From assembly GCF_007827815.1 (NCBI RefSeq), contig NZ_VITH01000022.1, positions 16,032-80,031 on the forward strand: DNA of 64,000 bases, written 5' to 3'. Every line of letters starts with the position of its first letter. The first letter of the stretch is position 1. A program made the position numbers and the translations under genes. Positions 1 to 8,061 of this stretch are shown here, one piece after another. This DNA is from Azospirillum brasilense (GTDB taxonomy: Bacteria > Pseudomonadota > Alphaproteobacteria > Azospirillales > Azospirillaceae). Below the pieces are notes generated by a model. It saw only the letters and a list, made by a program, of their open reading frames with translations. It made no database searches and had not been told where the DNA came from.

Positions 1-423
1 GCCCGCAAGCCGGCCACCGGCGCCGCGGCGGTGCCGGCCGTCAGCCGGGAACCGCGGCTGAAGGGGCGCACGGTGCTGCTGGTCGAGGACGACGAGCAGG
101 TCCGCCGCAGCATGACCATGATGCTGAAGCGCTGGGGCCTGCGCGTGGTCGCCGTGTCCTCGGCGGGGGAGCTGGCCGCGACGCTGCCCAGCCTGCGGCG
201 CCCCCATGTGGTGCTGACCGACTACCGTCTGCCGGGCGGCGACTCCGGGCGTTCGGTGGTCGAGCTGGTGCGCCAGCGCTGGCCGGTGCCGGGCATCATC
301 ATCACCGGCGACACCGCCCCGGAACGCTTGCGCGAGGCGATGTCGCTCGGCTGCCGCCTGCTGCACAAGCCGGTGCTGCCCGCCGATCTGGCCGGCGCGC
401 TGGGCGAGGTGTTGCCCTCCTGA
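1..423 (+). CDS. Response-regulator receiver domain, C-terminal end of a longer protein (partial)
   Basis: The frame is open from the first base, so the true start lies outside the window and only the last 140 residues are seen. After an Ala/Pro-rich linker there is a complete receiver domain: the acidic pair in VLLVEDDEQ, the phospho-acceptor Asp in VVLTDYRLPGG, the Thr in IIITGDT and the Lys in LLHKPV. All phosphorylation residues are intact. The stop follows directly after the domain, with no output domain. Receivers at the extreme C-terminus after a linker are typical of hybrid sensor histidine kinases, so the missing part is probably a kinase. That is inference, and a different upstream module is possible. 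Confidence 0.85.
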   Translation, partial: ARKPATGAAAVPAVSREPRLKGRTVLLVEDDEQVRRSMTMMLKRWGLRVVAVSSAGELAATLPSLRRPHVVLTDYRLPGGDSGRSVVELVRQRWPVPGIIITGDTAPERLREAMSLGCRLLHKPVLPADLAGALGEVLPS

Positions 424-524
424 GGTCGCGTTCCGGCGTCGGGGTGCGACCAATGGTCCATTGCCCCTTCGGCTTAGCCCGATTAGCCTAACCCCTTGCT
501 CGGATAAAGGGGTTCGCCCGGGAC

Positions 525-962
525 ATGCGGGTTTCGCTCGGAAGCATCGGACGCAGGCTGGGCCGCGCCGCCGTGATGGCGGGCGGTATGGCCTTGCTGC
601 TGCAGCTTCTCGGCTGGGCCTTCCTGGTCCCGGTGGTCAACGCCGCGACCGGCGAGACGGTCATGATCTGCACGCCGCAGGGCATGGCCTCCATCACCCT
701 CCCCGACGGCCCACCGCCCCAATCCCTGCTTCCGGCCCAGATCCCGGCCCAGATCCCGGACGGCAAGCCCACGCTGTCCATGGGCGAGGACTGCCCGGTC
801 TGCGGGCTGGTCGCCGTCCTCACCGCACCGCCCCCGCCGTTGACCGTGGTGCTTCCGGTTTCCGTCGTCGCCCACAGCTCCATCGGGCTGCCTGGCCAGC
901 ACATCGCCGCCGGCTGGTTCCTGTCGCGGTTGAAGGCCCGAGCGCCCCCGGCCCTCGTCTGA
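525..962 (+). CDS. DUF2946-like putative copper-associated membrane-anchored protein
   Basis: A 145-residue protein with an N-terminal hydrophobic segment (about residues 17-40) that could be a signal anchor, followed by a short soluble part. It contains a CPVCGL motif, a CxxC pair suited to binding a soft metal, and an earlier Cys in MICTPQG. DUF2946-type proteins often precede TonB-dependent copper receptors, and such a receptor lies 217 bp downstream on the same strand. A periplasmic role in copper handling is inferred from the cysteines and the context. The family assignment rests on overall layout rather than a strong motif. An ATG at 525 opens the frame. Confidence 0.6.
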   Translation: MRVSLGSIGRRLGRAAVMAGGMALLLQLLGWAFLVPVVNAATGETVMICTPQGMASITLPDGPPPQSLLPAQIPAQIPDGKPTLSMGEDCPVCGLVAVLTAPPPPLTVVLPVSVVAHSSIGLPGQHIAAGWFLSRLKARAPPALV

Positions 963-988
963 CCACCCCCGGCACGCGCCCTGTGATC

Positions 989-1021
989 GCCGCGCCCGGC
1001 TGTTGAGCCCGGCGGCGCGGC
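989..1021 (+). other. GC-rich inverted repeat between the DUF2946-like gene and the copper receptor
   Basis: GCCGCGCC (989-996) is the exact reverse complement of GGCGCGGC (1014-1021), and an inner GGC/GCC pair can extend the stem. No T-run follows, so it is not a standard intrinsic terminator. It could act as an mRNA processing or stability element between the two genes. Confidence 0.35.
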
Positions 1022-1178
1022 CCTCCCGGCCGTGCCCACCCTCATCCGTCACGCCAGCCTCCGCACCGCAACCCGCCGGTCGCGATCCCTTGCGCCGATT
1101 GTCGCGCGGATCGACGGCCGGGCGGGATCGCAAAGCTGCGCCGATTTTCACTCGTCCCTTGTCGAGAACGAGCCCCCG

Positions 1179-3413
1179 ATGATTCGCCTGACCACCGCCG
1201 CCGCCGCGGCGAACGCCCCCCGTTTGTCCAAGCGCCTTCTCGCCTCCACCGCCCTTCTGACGGCGGTCCTCGCCGCTCTCGGCGCGCCGGCCGCAGCCCA
1301 GACCCCGCAGGCCCTGCCCGCCGTCCCGGTCGAGACGGACACCGCCTCCGCCGCCACGGCGCCGGAGACGGGTCTGTCCCGGCCGCTCGGCGCCGGCACG
1401 CTCGACGCCGCCGAAATCGCCAGCCGTAAGCTGGCCAGCCCGGACGCCGCGGCGCTGCTGCGCAGCCTGCCGGGCGTGTCGCTCTACAGCGCGGGCGGCT
1501 TCTCCAGCCTGCCGGCGCTGAACGGTCTGGCCGACGACCGCGTGCGCGTCCAGCTCGACGGCATGCCGATGACCGCCGCCTGCGCCAACCACATGAACGC
1601 GCCGCTGTCCTACGCCGACCCCACCATCATCGGCGCCATCGAGGCCATCGCCGGGGTCACCCCGGTCAGCAAGGGCGGCGACAGCATCGCCGGCACCGTC
1701 TCGGTGACCAGCAAGCCCCCCGTCTACGCCCAGCCCGGCGAGCCGATCCACGGCGAGGGCAGCCTGTCCACCGTCTACCGCTCGAACGGCAACGGCACCA
1801 CCCTGTCCGGCACCGCCACCACGGCGACCGAGCGGTTCAGCCTGCGCTACACCGGCGCCTGGAGCCGGGCGGACGATTACGAGGACGGCGACGGGGACAA
1901 GGTCCGCTCCACCCTCTACAACGTGCAGAACCACGCGCTGTCGGCCAGCGCGCGCAAGGACGGGCACGAAATCACCCTGTCCGGCGGCTACCAGTATTCG
2001 CCTTATTCCGGCTTCGCGAACCAGCGCATGGACATGACGCTGAACCGCGGCACCACGCTGAACGGCCATTACAAGGGCGAGTTCGACTGGGGCACGCTGG
2101 ACGGCCGCGCCTTCTGGCAGCGCACCGTCCACGCCATGAATTTCCTGCACGACAAGGGCGGCGCCGACCGCGGCGGCATGCCGATGAACACGGACTCGCA
2201 CGAGATGGGCTACGCCGTCTCGGCGGAGGTTCCGCTGTCGGCGCAGGACACGCTGCGCGTCGGCAACGAGCTGGTCCGCTACCGCATCGACGACTGGTGG
2301 CCGCCGGTCGCCGGGGCGGCGATGATGTCGCCGCTGACCTTCGTGAACCTGAACGACGCGCGGCGCGACCGGCTGGGCACCTTCGCCGAGTGGGAGAAGC
2401 GCTGGACCCCGGCCTGGACCTCGCTGCTCGGCATGCGCAACGACGTGGTGTGGATGGAGAACGGGCCGGTCCAGCCCTATTCCTGGGCCAACACAATCGG
2501 CATGGGCATGATGGGCATGGCGAACCCGGACGCGGCGGCGGCGCGGGCCTTCAACCGGGGTGACCGCTCCAAGACCGACGTGAACGTCGACGCCACGGCG
2601 CTGCTCCGCTTCGCGCCGTCCGCGTCGGAACGCTACGAGCTGGGCTTCGCCCGCAAGACCCGCTCGCCCAACCTGTACGAGCGCTTCGCCTGGGGCACCG
2701 GGGGCATGTCCTCCACCATGATCGGCTGGTACGGCGACGCCAACGGCTATGTCGGCAACCCGGACCTGAAGCCGGAGACCGCCTACACGGTCGGCGCCAC
2801 CGCCGCCTGGCAGGACGCCGGGGCCAAGCGCTGGTCGGTCAAGATCACGCCCTATTATTCGCACGTCGAGAACTTCATCGACGCCGACCGCATCGGCACC
2901 CTGTCGAACGGCTTCGTCCAGCTGCGCTTCGCCAACCACGCGGCGGAGCTCTACGGCATCAACGCCGAGGGCCGCAGCACCGTCCACCAGGACGAGCGGC
3001 TGGGCGAGTTCACGGTGGGTGCCGTGGTCAGCTACGTCCGCGGCCGCAACCTCGACACCGGGCGCGACCTCTATCACATCATGCCGCTGAACGGGACGAT
3101 CGACCTCGGCCACCGGCTGGGCGACTGGAGCAGCGTCCTGGAGTTCCAGATGGTCGGGCGCAAGTTCCTGGTCGATTCCGGGCGGAACGAGCCGGAAACC
3201 CCCAGCTACGCCCTGGTCAACCTGCGCACCGGCTACGTCTGGGGCAACCTGCGCGCCGACGTCGGGATCGAGAACCTGTTCGACGCCCACTACGACCTGC
3301 CGCTGGGCGGCGTCGATTACGGCGACTTCCGCGCCAGCGGCAACCGCCAGCCGATCGGCGCGCTGGCTGGCATGGGGCGGTCCTTCAACCTCGGCCTGAC
3401 CATGGCCTTCTGA
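1179..3413 (+). CDS. TonB-dependent copper receptor (OprC/NosA type)
   Basis: A 744-residue outer-membrane beta-barrel receptor. The ATG at 1179 was chosen over an upstream in-frame start at 1032 because a typical signal peptide begins there and ends near AAAQ (about residue 41). A TonB-box-like segment (LPAVPVETD) follows, then the plug domain with GVSLYSAGGFSSLPALNGL and a Cys-Ala-Asn-His-Met segment like the plug motif of copper receptors. Met-rich stretches in the barrel (for example MGMGMANP-like runs around 2500-2530) are compatible with copper ligands. The C-terminus ends in an aromatic residue (LTMAF), as barrels do. The next gene encodes a TonB. Copper import or copper-binding uptake is inferred from the family. 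Confidence 0.85.
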   Translation: MIRLTTAAAAANAPRLSKRLLASTALLTAVLAALGAPAAAQTPQALPAVPVETDTASAATAPETGLSRPLGAGTLDAAEIASRKLASPDAAALLRSLPGVSLYSAGGFSSLPALNGLADDRVRVQLDGMPMTAACANHMNAPLSYADPTIIGAIEAIAGVTPVSKGGDSIAGTVSVTSKPPVYAQPGEPIHGEGSLSTVYRSNGNGTTLSGTATTATERFSLRYTGAWSRADDYEDGDGDKVRSTLYNVQNHALSASARKDGHEITLSGGYQYSPYSGFANQRMDMTLNRGTTLNGHYKGEFDWGTLDGRAFWQRTVHAMNFLHDKGGADRGGMPMNTDSHEMGYAVSAEVPLSAQDTLRVGNELVRYRIDDWWPPVAGAAMMSPLTFVNLNDARRDRLGTFAEWEKRWTPAWTSLLGMRNDVVWMENGPVQPYSWANTIGMGMMGMANPDAAAARAFNRGDRSKTDVNVDATALLRFAPSASERYELGFARKTRSPNLYERFAWGTGGMSSTMIGWYGDANGYVGNPDLKPETAYTVGATAAWQDAGAKRWSVKITPYYSHVENFIDADRIGTLSNGFVQLRFANHAAELYGINAEGRSTVHQDERLGEFTVGAVVSYVRGRNLDTGRDLYHIMPLNGTIDLGHRLGDWSSVLEFQMVGRKFLVDSGRNEPETPSYALVNLRTGYVWGNLRADVGIENLFDAHYDLPLGGVDYGDFRASGNRQPIGALAGMGRSFNLGLTMAF

Positions 3414-3440
3414 TGGAGGCCGGCTGACGAGGTCCCCGCC

Positions 3441-4232
3441 TTGCGCGCGATCCGCCTGCACGGGCGTCCCCAGCCGGCCCGCCGGCCGCTGGGGGCGCTC
3501 GCCCTGTCCGGGACGCTGCACGCCGGCGTCCTGGCCGTCCTCCTGTCCGCCGCCGGAGCGGCCCCCGGCACGGTCGCGGAGGAGACCGGCGCCGTCAGCC
3601 TCAACGACACCATCACCCCGGTGATCGAGGTGATGCTGGTAGCGTCCGAGGCGGACAGCGGCCCGCCACCGGCAGCGGTTGCCGAACCGGAGATCACTCC
3701 GGAGATCGAACCGCAGCGGGACTCCGCGCCGGAACCGGAACCGGCGCCCCCGGCGGTCGAGCCGACCGCGGAACCCGCACCGGAAGCGATCCCTCCACCA
3801 CCACCCAAGCCGCTGCCAAAGCCAGCGCCGAAGCCGCCCGTCAAGGCGATGACGAAACCGCAGGCGGCTCCTGTTCCGAATCCTTCCCCGGCGCCGTCCA
3901 CCGAAACCGGAACCGGCCACGCCGCCGCCGCGTCCGAGCCGGTCTCGGCGAGCCGGGGCGCGGTGGTGGATTACGGAGCGGAGGTCTGGGCCTGGATCGG
4001 ACGGCACAAGCCGGAGAAGGTGGTCGGCGGCGGGCAGGCCACCGTCAAGCTGACCCTCGGCACGGCGGGCGAGGTGCTCGACGCCGCCATCCTGACGTCG
4101 AGCGGCGACGAGGCGTTGGACCGGGCGGCCCTGGCCGCGGTGCGCAAGGCATCCCCCTTCCCCACCCCGCCGCCCGGCCTGACGGCGGAGGATCGCGTCT
4201 TCTCCGTGCCCTTCCTGTTCCGCCCGCGGTGA
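3441..4232 (+). CDS. TonB-family energy transducer
   Basis: A 263-residue protein that begins at a TTG 28 bp after the copper receptor stop; no better ATG precedes the membrane anchor. Layout: short cytoplasmic N-terminus, one transmembrane segment (about residues 22-45), a Pro/Glu/Lys-rich periplasm-spanning region (about 75-150), and a C-terminal TonB domain (about 175-263) containing GQATVKLTLGTAGEVLDA and ALAAVRKASPFPTPP. TonB couples the proton motive force, through ExbB/ExbD, to outer-membrane receptors. The spacing suggests it is a dedicated partner of the copper receptor upstream. No exbBD genes lie nearby, so it would borrow them from elsewhere. Confidence 0.85.
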   Translation: MRAIRLHGRPQPARRPLGALALSGTLHAGVLAVLLSAAGAAPGTVAEETGAVSLNDTITPVIEVMLVASEADSGPPPAAVAEPEITPEIEPQRDSAPEPEPAPPAVEPTAEPAPEAIPPPPPKPLPKPAPKPPVKAMTKPQAAPVPNPSPAPSTETGTGHAAAASEPVSASRGAVVDYGAEVWAWIGRHKPEKVVGGGQATVKLTLGTAGEVLDAAILTSSGDEALDRAALAAVRKASPFPTPPPGLTAEDRVFSVPFLFRPR

Positions 4233-4350
4233 CTCCGGCGCACCGGAAGCGGCGCTCAACCCTGCCCACCCCCACTTCCCGTTTGCGCTTTGCGGCTCCA
4301 CGTAGGATAAAGCGCCCCAATTCCCGAGATTTCCGACGGCGAGCACCCCC

Positions 4351-5451
4351 ATGGGCTTCAATTGCGGCATCGTCGGCCTGCCGAACGTCGGCAAGTCGAC
4401 CCTGTTCAACGCGCTGACCGCCACCCAGGCGGCCGAGGCGGCGAACTTCCCCTTCTGCACCAAGGAGCCGAACGTCGGCCGCGTCGGCGTGCCCGACCCG
4501 CGGCTGGACAAGCTGGCGGCCATCGCCAAGTCGCAGAAGACCATCCCGACCCAGCTCGAATTCGTCGACATCGCCGGCCTGATCCGCGGCGCCTCGAAGG
4601 GTGAAGGTCTGGGCAACCAGTTCCTCGCCAACATCCGCGAGGTGGACGCCATCGTCCACGTCCTGCGCTGCTTCGAGGACGACGACGTCACCCATGTGGA
4701 AGGCAACGTCGATCCCCTGCGCGACGCCGAGGTGGTCGAGACGGAGCTGATGCTCGCCGACATGGAGAGCCTGGAGCGCCAGCTCACCAGCCTCCAGAAG
4801 AAGGCTAAGGGCGGCGACAAGGACTCCAAGATCAAGGCCGATCTGATGGAGCGCGCGCTGAAGGTCCTCCAGGACGGCAAGCCGGCCCGCGTCGTCGAGG
4901 TCAGCGAGGAGGAGAAGCCGGTCTTCAAGCAGTTCATGCTGCTGACCGCCAAGCCGGTCCTCTACGTCTGCAACGTCGAGGAGGCCTCCGCCGCCACCGG
5001 CAACAGCCTGACCGCCAAGGTCGCCGAGAAGGCCAAGGCCGAGAACGCCGGCATGGTCGTCATCTCCGCCGCCATCGAGGCGGAGGTCGCCCAGCTCTCC
5101 GACGCCGCCGAGAAGCAGGAGTTCCTGGAATCCCTCGGTCTGGAGGAGACCGGCCTCAACAAGCTGATCCGCGCCGGCTTCCAACTGCTCGACCTCATCA
5201 CCTTCTTCACCGTCGGCCCGAAGGAGGCCCGCGCCTGGACCGTGCGCCGCGGCGCCAAGGCCCCGGAAGCGGCGGGCGTCATCCACACCGATTTCGAGCG
5301 CGGCTTCATCCGGGCCGAGACCATCGACTTCGACAGCTACGTCACGCTGGGCGGCGAGCAGGGCGCCAAGGACAACGGCAAGATGCGCCAGGAAGGCAAG
5401 GAATACGTCGTCAACGACGGCGACATCTTCCATTTCCGCTTCAACGTCTGA
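4351..5451 (+). CDS. ychF: Redox-regulated P-loop ATPase/GTPase YchF (Obg-like)
   Basis: A 366-residue protein of the usual YchF length. It has the P-loop GLPNVGKSTLFNAL at residues 8-21, the Switch II region DIAGLIRGASKGEG, a central helical coiled-coil insertion (about 120-200), and a C-terminal TGS domain (about 280-366) ending KEYVVNDGDIFHFRFNV. YchF proteins bind ribosomes and hydrolyse ATP in preference to GTP, and act in translation and stress responses. It stands alone, with 118 bp before it and a palindromic element after it, so it is probably monocistronic. Confidence 0.97.
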   Translation: MGFNCGIVGLPNVGKSTLFNALTATQAAEAANFPFCTKEPNVGRVGVPDPRLDKLAAIAKSQKTIPTQLEFVDIAGLIRGASKGEGLGNQFLANIREVDAIVHVLRCFEDDDVTHVEGNVDPLRDAEVVETELMLADMESLERQLTSLQKKAKGGDKDSKIKADLMERALKVLQDGKPARVVEVSEEEKPVFKQFMLLTAKPVLYVCNVEEASAATGNSLTAKVAEKAKAENAGMVVISAAIEAEVAQLSDAAEKQEFLESLGLEETGLNKLIRAGFQLLDLITFFTVGPKEARAWTVRRGAKAPEAAGVIHTDFERGFIRAETIDFDSYVTLGGEQGAKDNGKMRQEGKEYVVNDGDIFHFRFNV

Positions 5452-5461
5452 TTGGAATTCC

Positions 5462-5499
5462 GTTAACCCCTTCCCCTCTGCGAGGGAGAAGGGGTTAAC
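5462..5499. terminator. Long inverted repeat after ychF, bounded by GTTAAC
   Basis: GTTAACCCCTTCCCCTC (5462-5478) pairs with 5482-5499 across a TGC loop with one bulged A, giving about 17 base pairs. It starts 10 bp after the ychF stop and is almost symmetrical, so it could terminate transcription in either direction. There is no uridine run, so a repeat-element origin is also possible. Two more GTTAAC hexamers lie at 5531-5536 and 5582-5587. Confidence 0.55.
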
Positions 5500-5652
5500 A
5501 ACACCCAATCTTATCACCGTCGAGAAATCCGTTAACCCTTTCGTAAAACTGGAAAAACCGCTTAAATACCCCTGAGATATGGTTAACAAGCCTCGTTTCG
5601 GCTGTTAAGTCCCATTGGATGGGCGACAACCGAGGGCCGGACCGGAGGGGAT

Positions 5653-6489
5653 ATGGCGGTGAACCAGAACGCGACCGTCGCGCCGGGTGCCATCGCGCCG
5701 GGTGCCGGCACCTTCTCCGACCGCGTCCGCGACGCCATCCGGCATGGCGAGCTGCGCCTCGCCTTCCAGCCGCAGGCCGACACCCACAGCGGCCGTCTGA
5801 CCGGGTTCGAGGCGCTGTCGCGCTGGCGGCTCGACGACGGAACGGTGATCCCGCCCGACGTCTTCATTCCCATGGCGGAGACCAGCGACGCCATCCACAT
5901 TCTCGGCGAATGGACGGTGCGCCGCGCCTGCGAGACCGCCGCGGGCTGGATGCAGGACGGCATCGCCGACGTGCCGGTGGCGGTGAACCTGTCGGCGCGG
6001 CAGTTGCAGGACCCCGGCTTCGCCCGCACCGTCCTGGGCATCCTCGCCGAAACCGGCCTGCCCGCCGCCAACCTGAAGCTGGAACTGACCGAAACCGCCC
6101 TGTTCGAGCACAGCGAGTCCTCGCGCGAGGTGCTGACGCAGTTGCGCGGCGCCGGGGTGCGGCTGGTGCTGGACGATTTCGGGACGGGCTATTCCTCGCT
6201 GTCCCTGCTGCGCCGCGTGCCGGTGGAGGCGCTGAAGATCGACAAGCACTTCACGCAGGCTATGGTCCAGGACCGCGACGCCGCCGCCATCGTGCGCGCC
6301 ATCATCGACCTCGCCCATGCGCTGGGGATGCAGGCGATCGCCGAGGGGGTGGAGACCAACGACGAGCTTCTTTACCTGCGCGCCTACCGCTGCGACCGCA
6401 TCCAGGGCTATCTGCTGGCCAAGCCCCTGGACACGGCGCAGGTCCCCGACTTCATCCGGCGGCTCGCCGCGACGCCGACAGGCGGATGA
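5653..6489 (+). CDS. EAL-domain cyclic di-GMP phosphodiesterase
   Basis: A 278-residue stand-alone EAL domain with only about 25 residues ahead of it and no sensor or GGDEF module. The catalytic set looks complete: the metal-binding Glu of the EAL motif in GFEALSRW (Glu53), Asn in VNLSARQL, the ELTET segment, the double Asp in LDDFGTGYSS, the Lys in LKIDKHF, Glu in AEGVET and the final QGYLLAKPL. It should hydrolyse c-di-GMP to pGpG in the cytoplasm and so favour motility over attachment. Its 3' end overlaps the convergent NUDIX gene by 38 bp. The missing sensor suggests control by expression or by a protein partner. Confidence 0.92.
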   Translation: MAVNQNATVAPGAIAPGAGTFSDRVRDAIRHGELRLAFQPQADTHSGRLTGFEALSRWRLDDGTVIPPDVFIPMAETSDAIHILGEWTVRRACETAAGWMQDGIADVPVAVNLSARQLQDPGFARTVLGILAETGLPAANLKLELTETALFEHSESSREVLTQLRGAGVRLVLDDFGTGYSSLSLLRRVPVEALKIDKHFTQAMVQDRDAAAIVRAIIDLAHALGMQAIAEGVETNDELLYLRAYRCDRIQGYLLAKPLDTAQVPDFIRRLAATPTGG

Positions 6490-6913
6490 CCCGCTCCGTC
6501 TCGTCCCATTCGGTCAGTTCCGCGGCCTCCTCAATGGTGGCCCAGCGCGCCTCCAGGGCATCGTCGGCGCAGACCGCCTCGCCCTCCGGGCTCTCCGCCG
6601 CCACCTCGACGATGGTGTAGTGGTACTGGACGGCTCCGGTGTCGTCGAGCGTCATGGCGTCCACCACCGTGACCACCTCGGTCGGCACGACGTGCAGGCC
6701 GGTTTCCTCCAGCACCTCGCGCACCGCCGTCTCGAACACCGTCTCGCCCACCGACTGGGCGCCGCCCGGCAGGCTCCACTGCCCCATGCGCGGCGGACGG
6801 CCCCGGCGGATCAGCAGCACCCGGTCGCCGCGCCACACCACGGCGCCCACCCCCACCCAGGGACGGTCGGGGTATTCACGGCCGGAACGGTCGGCGGGGG
6901 GTGTGCTGGACAT
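6452..6913 (-). CDS. NUDIX hydrolase (ADP-ribose pyrophosphatase-like)
   Basis: A 153-residue NUDIX domain. The Nudix box runs from GGAQSVGETVFETAVREV into LEETGL and matches GX5EX7REUXEEXGU, so the Mg-binding glutamates are present. The ATG at 6913 is chosen because the preceding open frame is not conserved coding. Proteins with this layout remove toxic or surplus nucleoside diphosphate derivatives such as ADP-ribose, but the substrate cannot be read from sequence. The gene overlaps the end of the EAL gene tail to tail and is divergent from the LysR gene at 7011, with a 97-bp shared promoter region. Confidence 0.9.
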   Translation of the reverse strand: MSSTPPADRSGREYPDRPWVGVGAVVWRGDRVLLIRRGRPPRMGQWSLPGGAQSVGETVFETAVREVLEETGLHVVPTEVVTVVDAMTLDDTGAVQYHYTIVEVAAESPEGEAVCADDALEARWATIEEAAELTEWDETERVIRLSASRRAAG

Positions 6914-7010
6914 GGTTGCTCCTCGTTGCGCTTGACCCGACGCTAACCCAGGGGGACAGTCGGATACCAGTGGCCAAGAGGCCGAACGAACCGCCGCCCC
7001 GGACGCCGCC

Positions 7011-7946
7011 ATGAAGCTCAACGAGATCCGCACCTTCGTCGCCGTGGCCGAAGCCCAGTCGGTGCAGGAGGCCGCGCACCGGCTGGGGCTGACCCAGTCC
7101 GCCGTCTCGCGCCTGATCCAGCGGCTGGAGGCGGAGCTCGGCGTGCCGCTGTTCGACCGCCAGACCAAGCCGCTGGCCCTGACCCGCGACGGCGAGATGG
7201 CGCTGGCCCACGCGCACCGGGTGCTGAAGGCGACGGACGAGCTGTCGGACGCCTTCGCCGGGGCCGCCCAGCCCAAGGGGCTGCTGCGGCTGGGCGTGGC
7301 CCATGTGCTGAGCGCCATTGCCGCGCACCATCCGCTGGACCGGCTGCGCGCCGCCTTCCCCGGCCTGACCATCCGCCTGCATTCGGACTGGAGCACGCCG
7401 CTGGTCGAACAGGTGCGCAACGGCACGCTGGACGGCGCGCTGGTGCTGACCCACGACGCCCAGACGCCGCCGGACGACCTGGACGCCGTCTGCATCTCAC
7501 GCGAGCCGGTGCGGATCGTCGCGTCGGCCGAGCTGGCCGGCCAGCGGGACTGGACCCTGCCGGCGATGAACGCGGTGGGCTGGGTGCTCCAGCCCGAGGG
7601 CTGCCAGTACCGGACCGCCATGGGCCGGGCGATGGCTCAGCACGGACCGGCGCTGAACGTCACGGTGGAGGGGTTCGACCAGTCGCTGCTGCTGTCCCTG
7701 GTCGCCCGCGGCGTCGGGTTCGGGCTGGCGCCGCTGCGGCTCATCGCCCCGACGCTGCACGCCACGCAGGTGCGGCCGCTGGAGTGCCCGGACTTCGCGC
7801 TGACCGTCGCGGTTTGGCTGCTGCGCGGCCGCTTCACCGGGCGCATCGGCCCCGTCTTCGACGCGCTGGAGGACAGCCTGCTGGACCTGCTGCCCCCGGC
7901 GGAAGAGGCGCCTCTGCCCCTGCCCTGCCATTCCGCGGCCGAATAA
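7011..7946 (+). CDS. LysR-family transcriptional regulator
   Basis: A 311-residue LysR protein. The N-terminal winged helix-turn-helix is residues 1-60 (MKLNEIRTFVAVAEAQSVQE, then LGLTQSAVSRLIQRLEAELG). The effector-binding domain begins near residue 90. It lies divergent to the NUDIX gene and 115 bp upstream of an MFS transporter on the same strand. LysR regulators commonly control an adjacent gene, so the MFS transporter or the NUDIX gene is the likely target. The ligand is unknown. Confidence 0.92.
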   Translation: MKLNEIRTFVAVAEAQSVQEAAHRLGLTQSAVSRLIQRLEAELGVPLFDRQTKPLALTRDGEMALAHAHRVLKATDELSDAFAGAAQPKGLLRLGVAHVLSAIAAHHPLDRLRAAFPGLTIRLHSDWSTPLVEQVRNGTLDGALVLTHDAQTPPDDLDAVCISREPVRIVASAELAGQRDWTLPAMNAVGWVLQPEGCQYRTAMGRAMAQHGPALNVTVEGFDQSLLLSLVARGVGFGLAPLRLIAPTLHATQVRPLECPDFALTVAVWLLRGRFTGRIGPVFDALEDSLLDLLPPAEEAPLPLPCHSAAE

Positions 7947-8061
7947 CCTTCTTTCCCATTGTGAATTTGCTGCACGCCCGGCGCACGCTTATCGTGTGAC
8001 CCTGATGAGACGCGGGCCAGCGTTGCCGCACCGGCCACAGCCCGCGCCGAGGGAGGATAAC

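Noticed and set aside
483..4952. 1489-codon open frame on the minus strand
   Set aside because: It is antisense to the copper receptor, TonB and ychF, has a low-complexity Arg/Gly composition and no domain. It arises from high GC codon bias.
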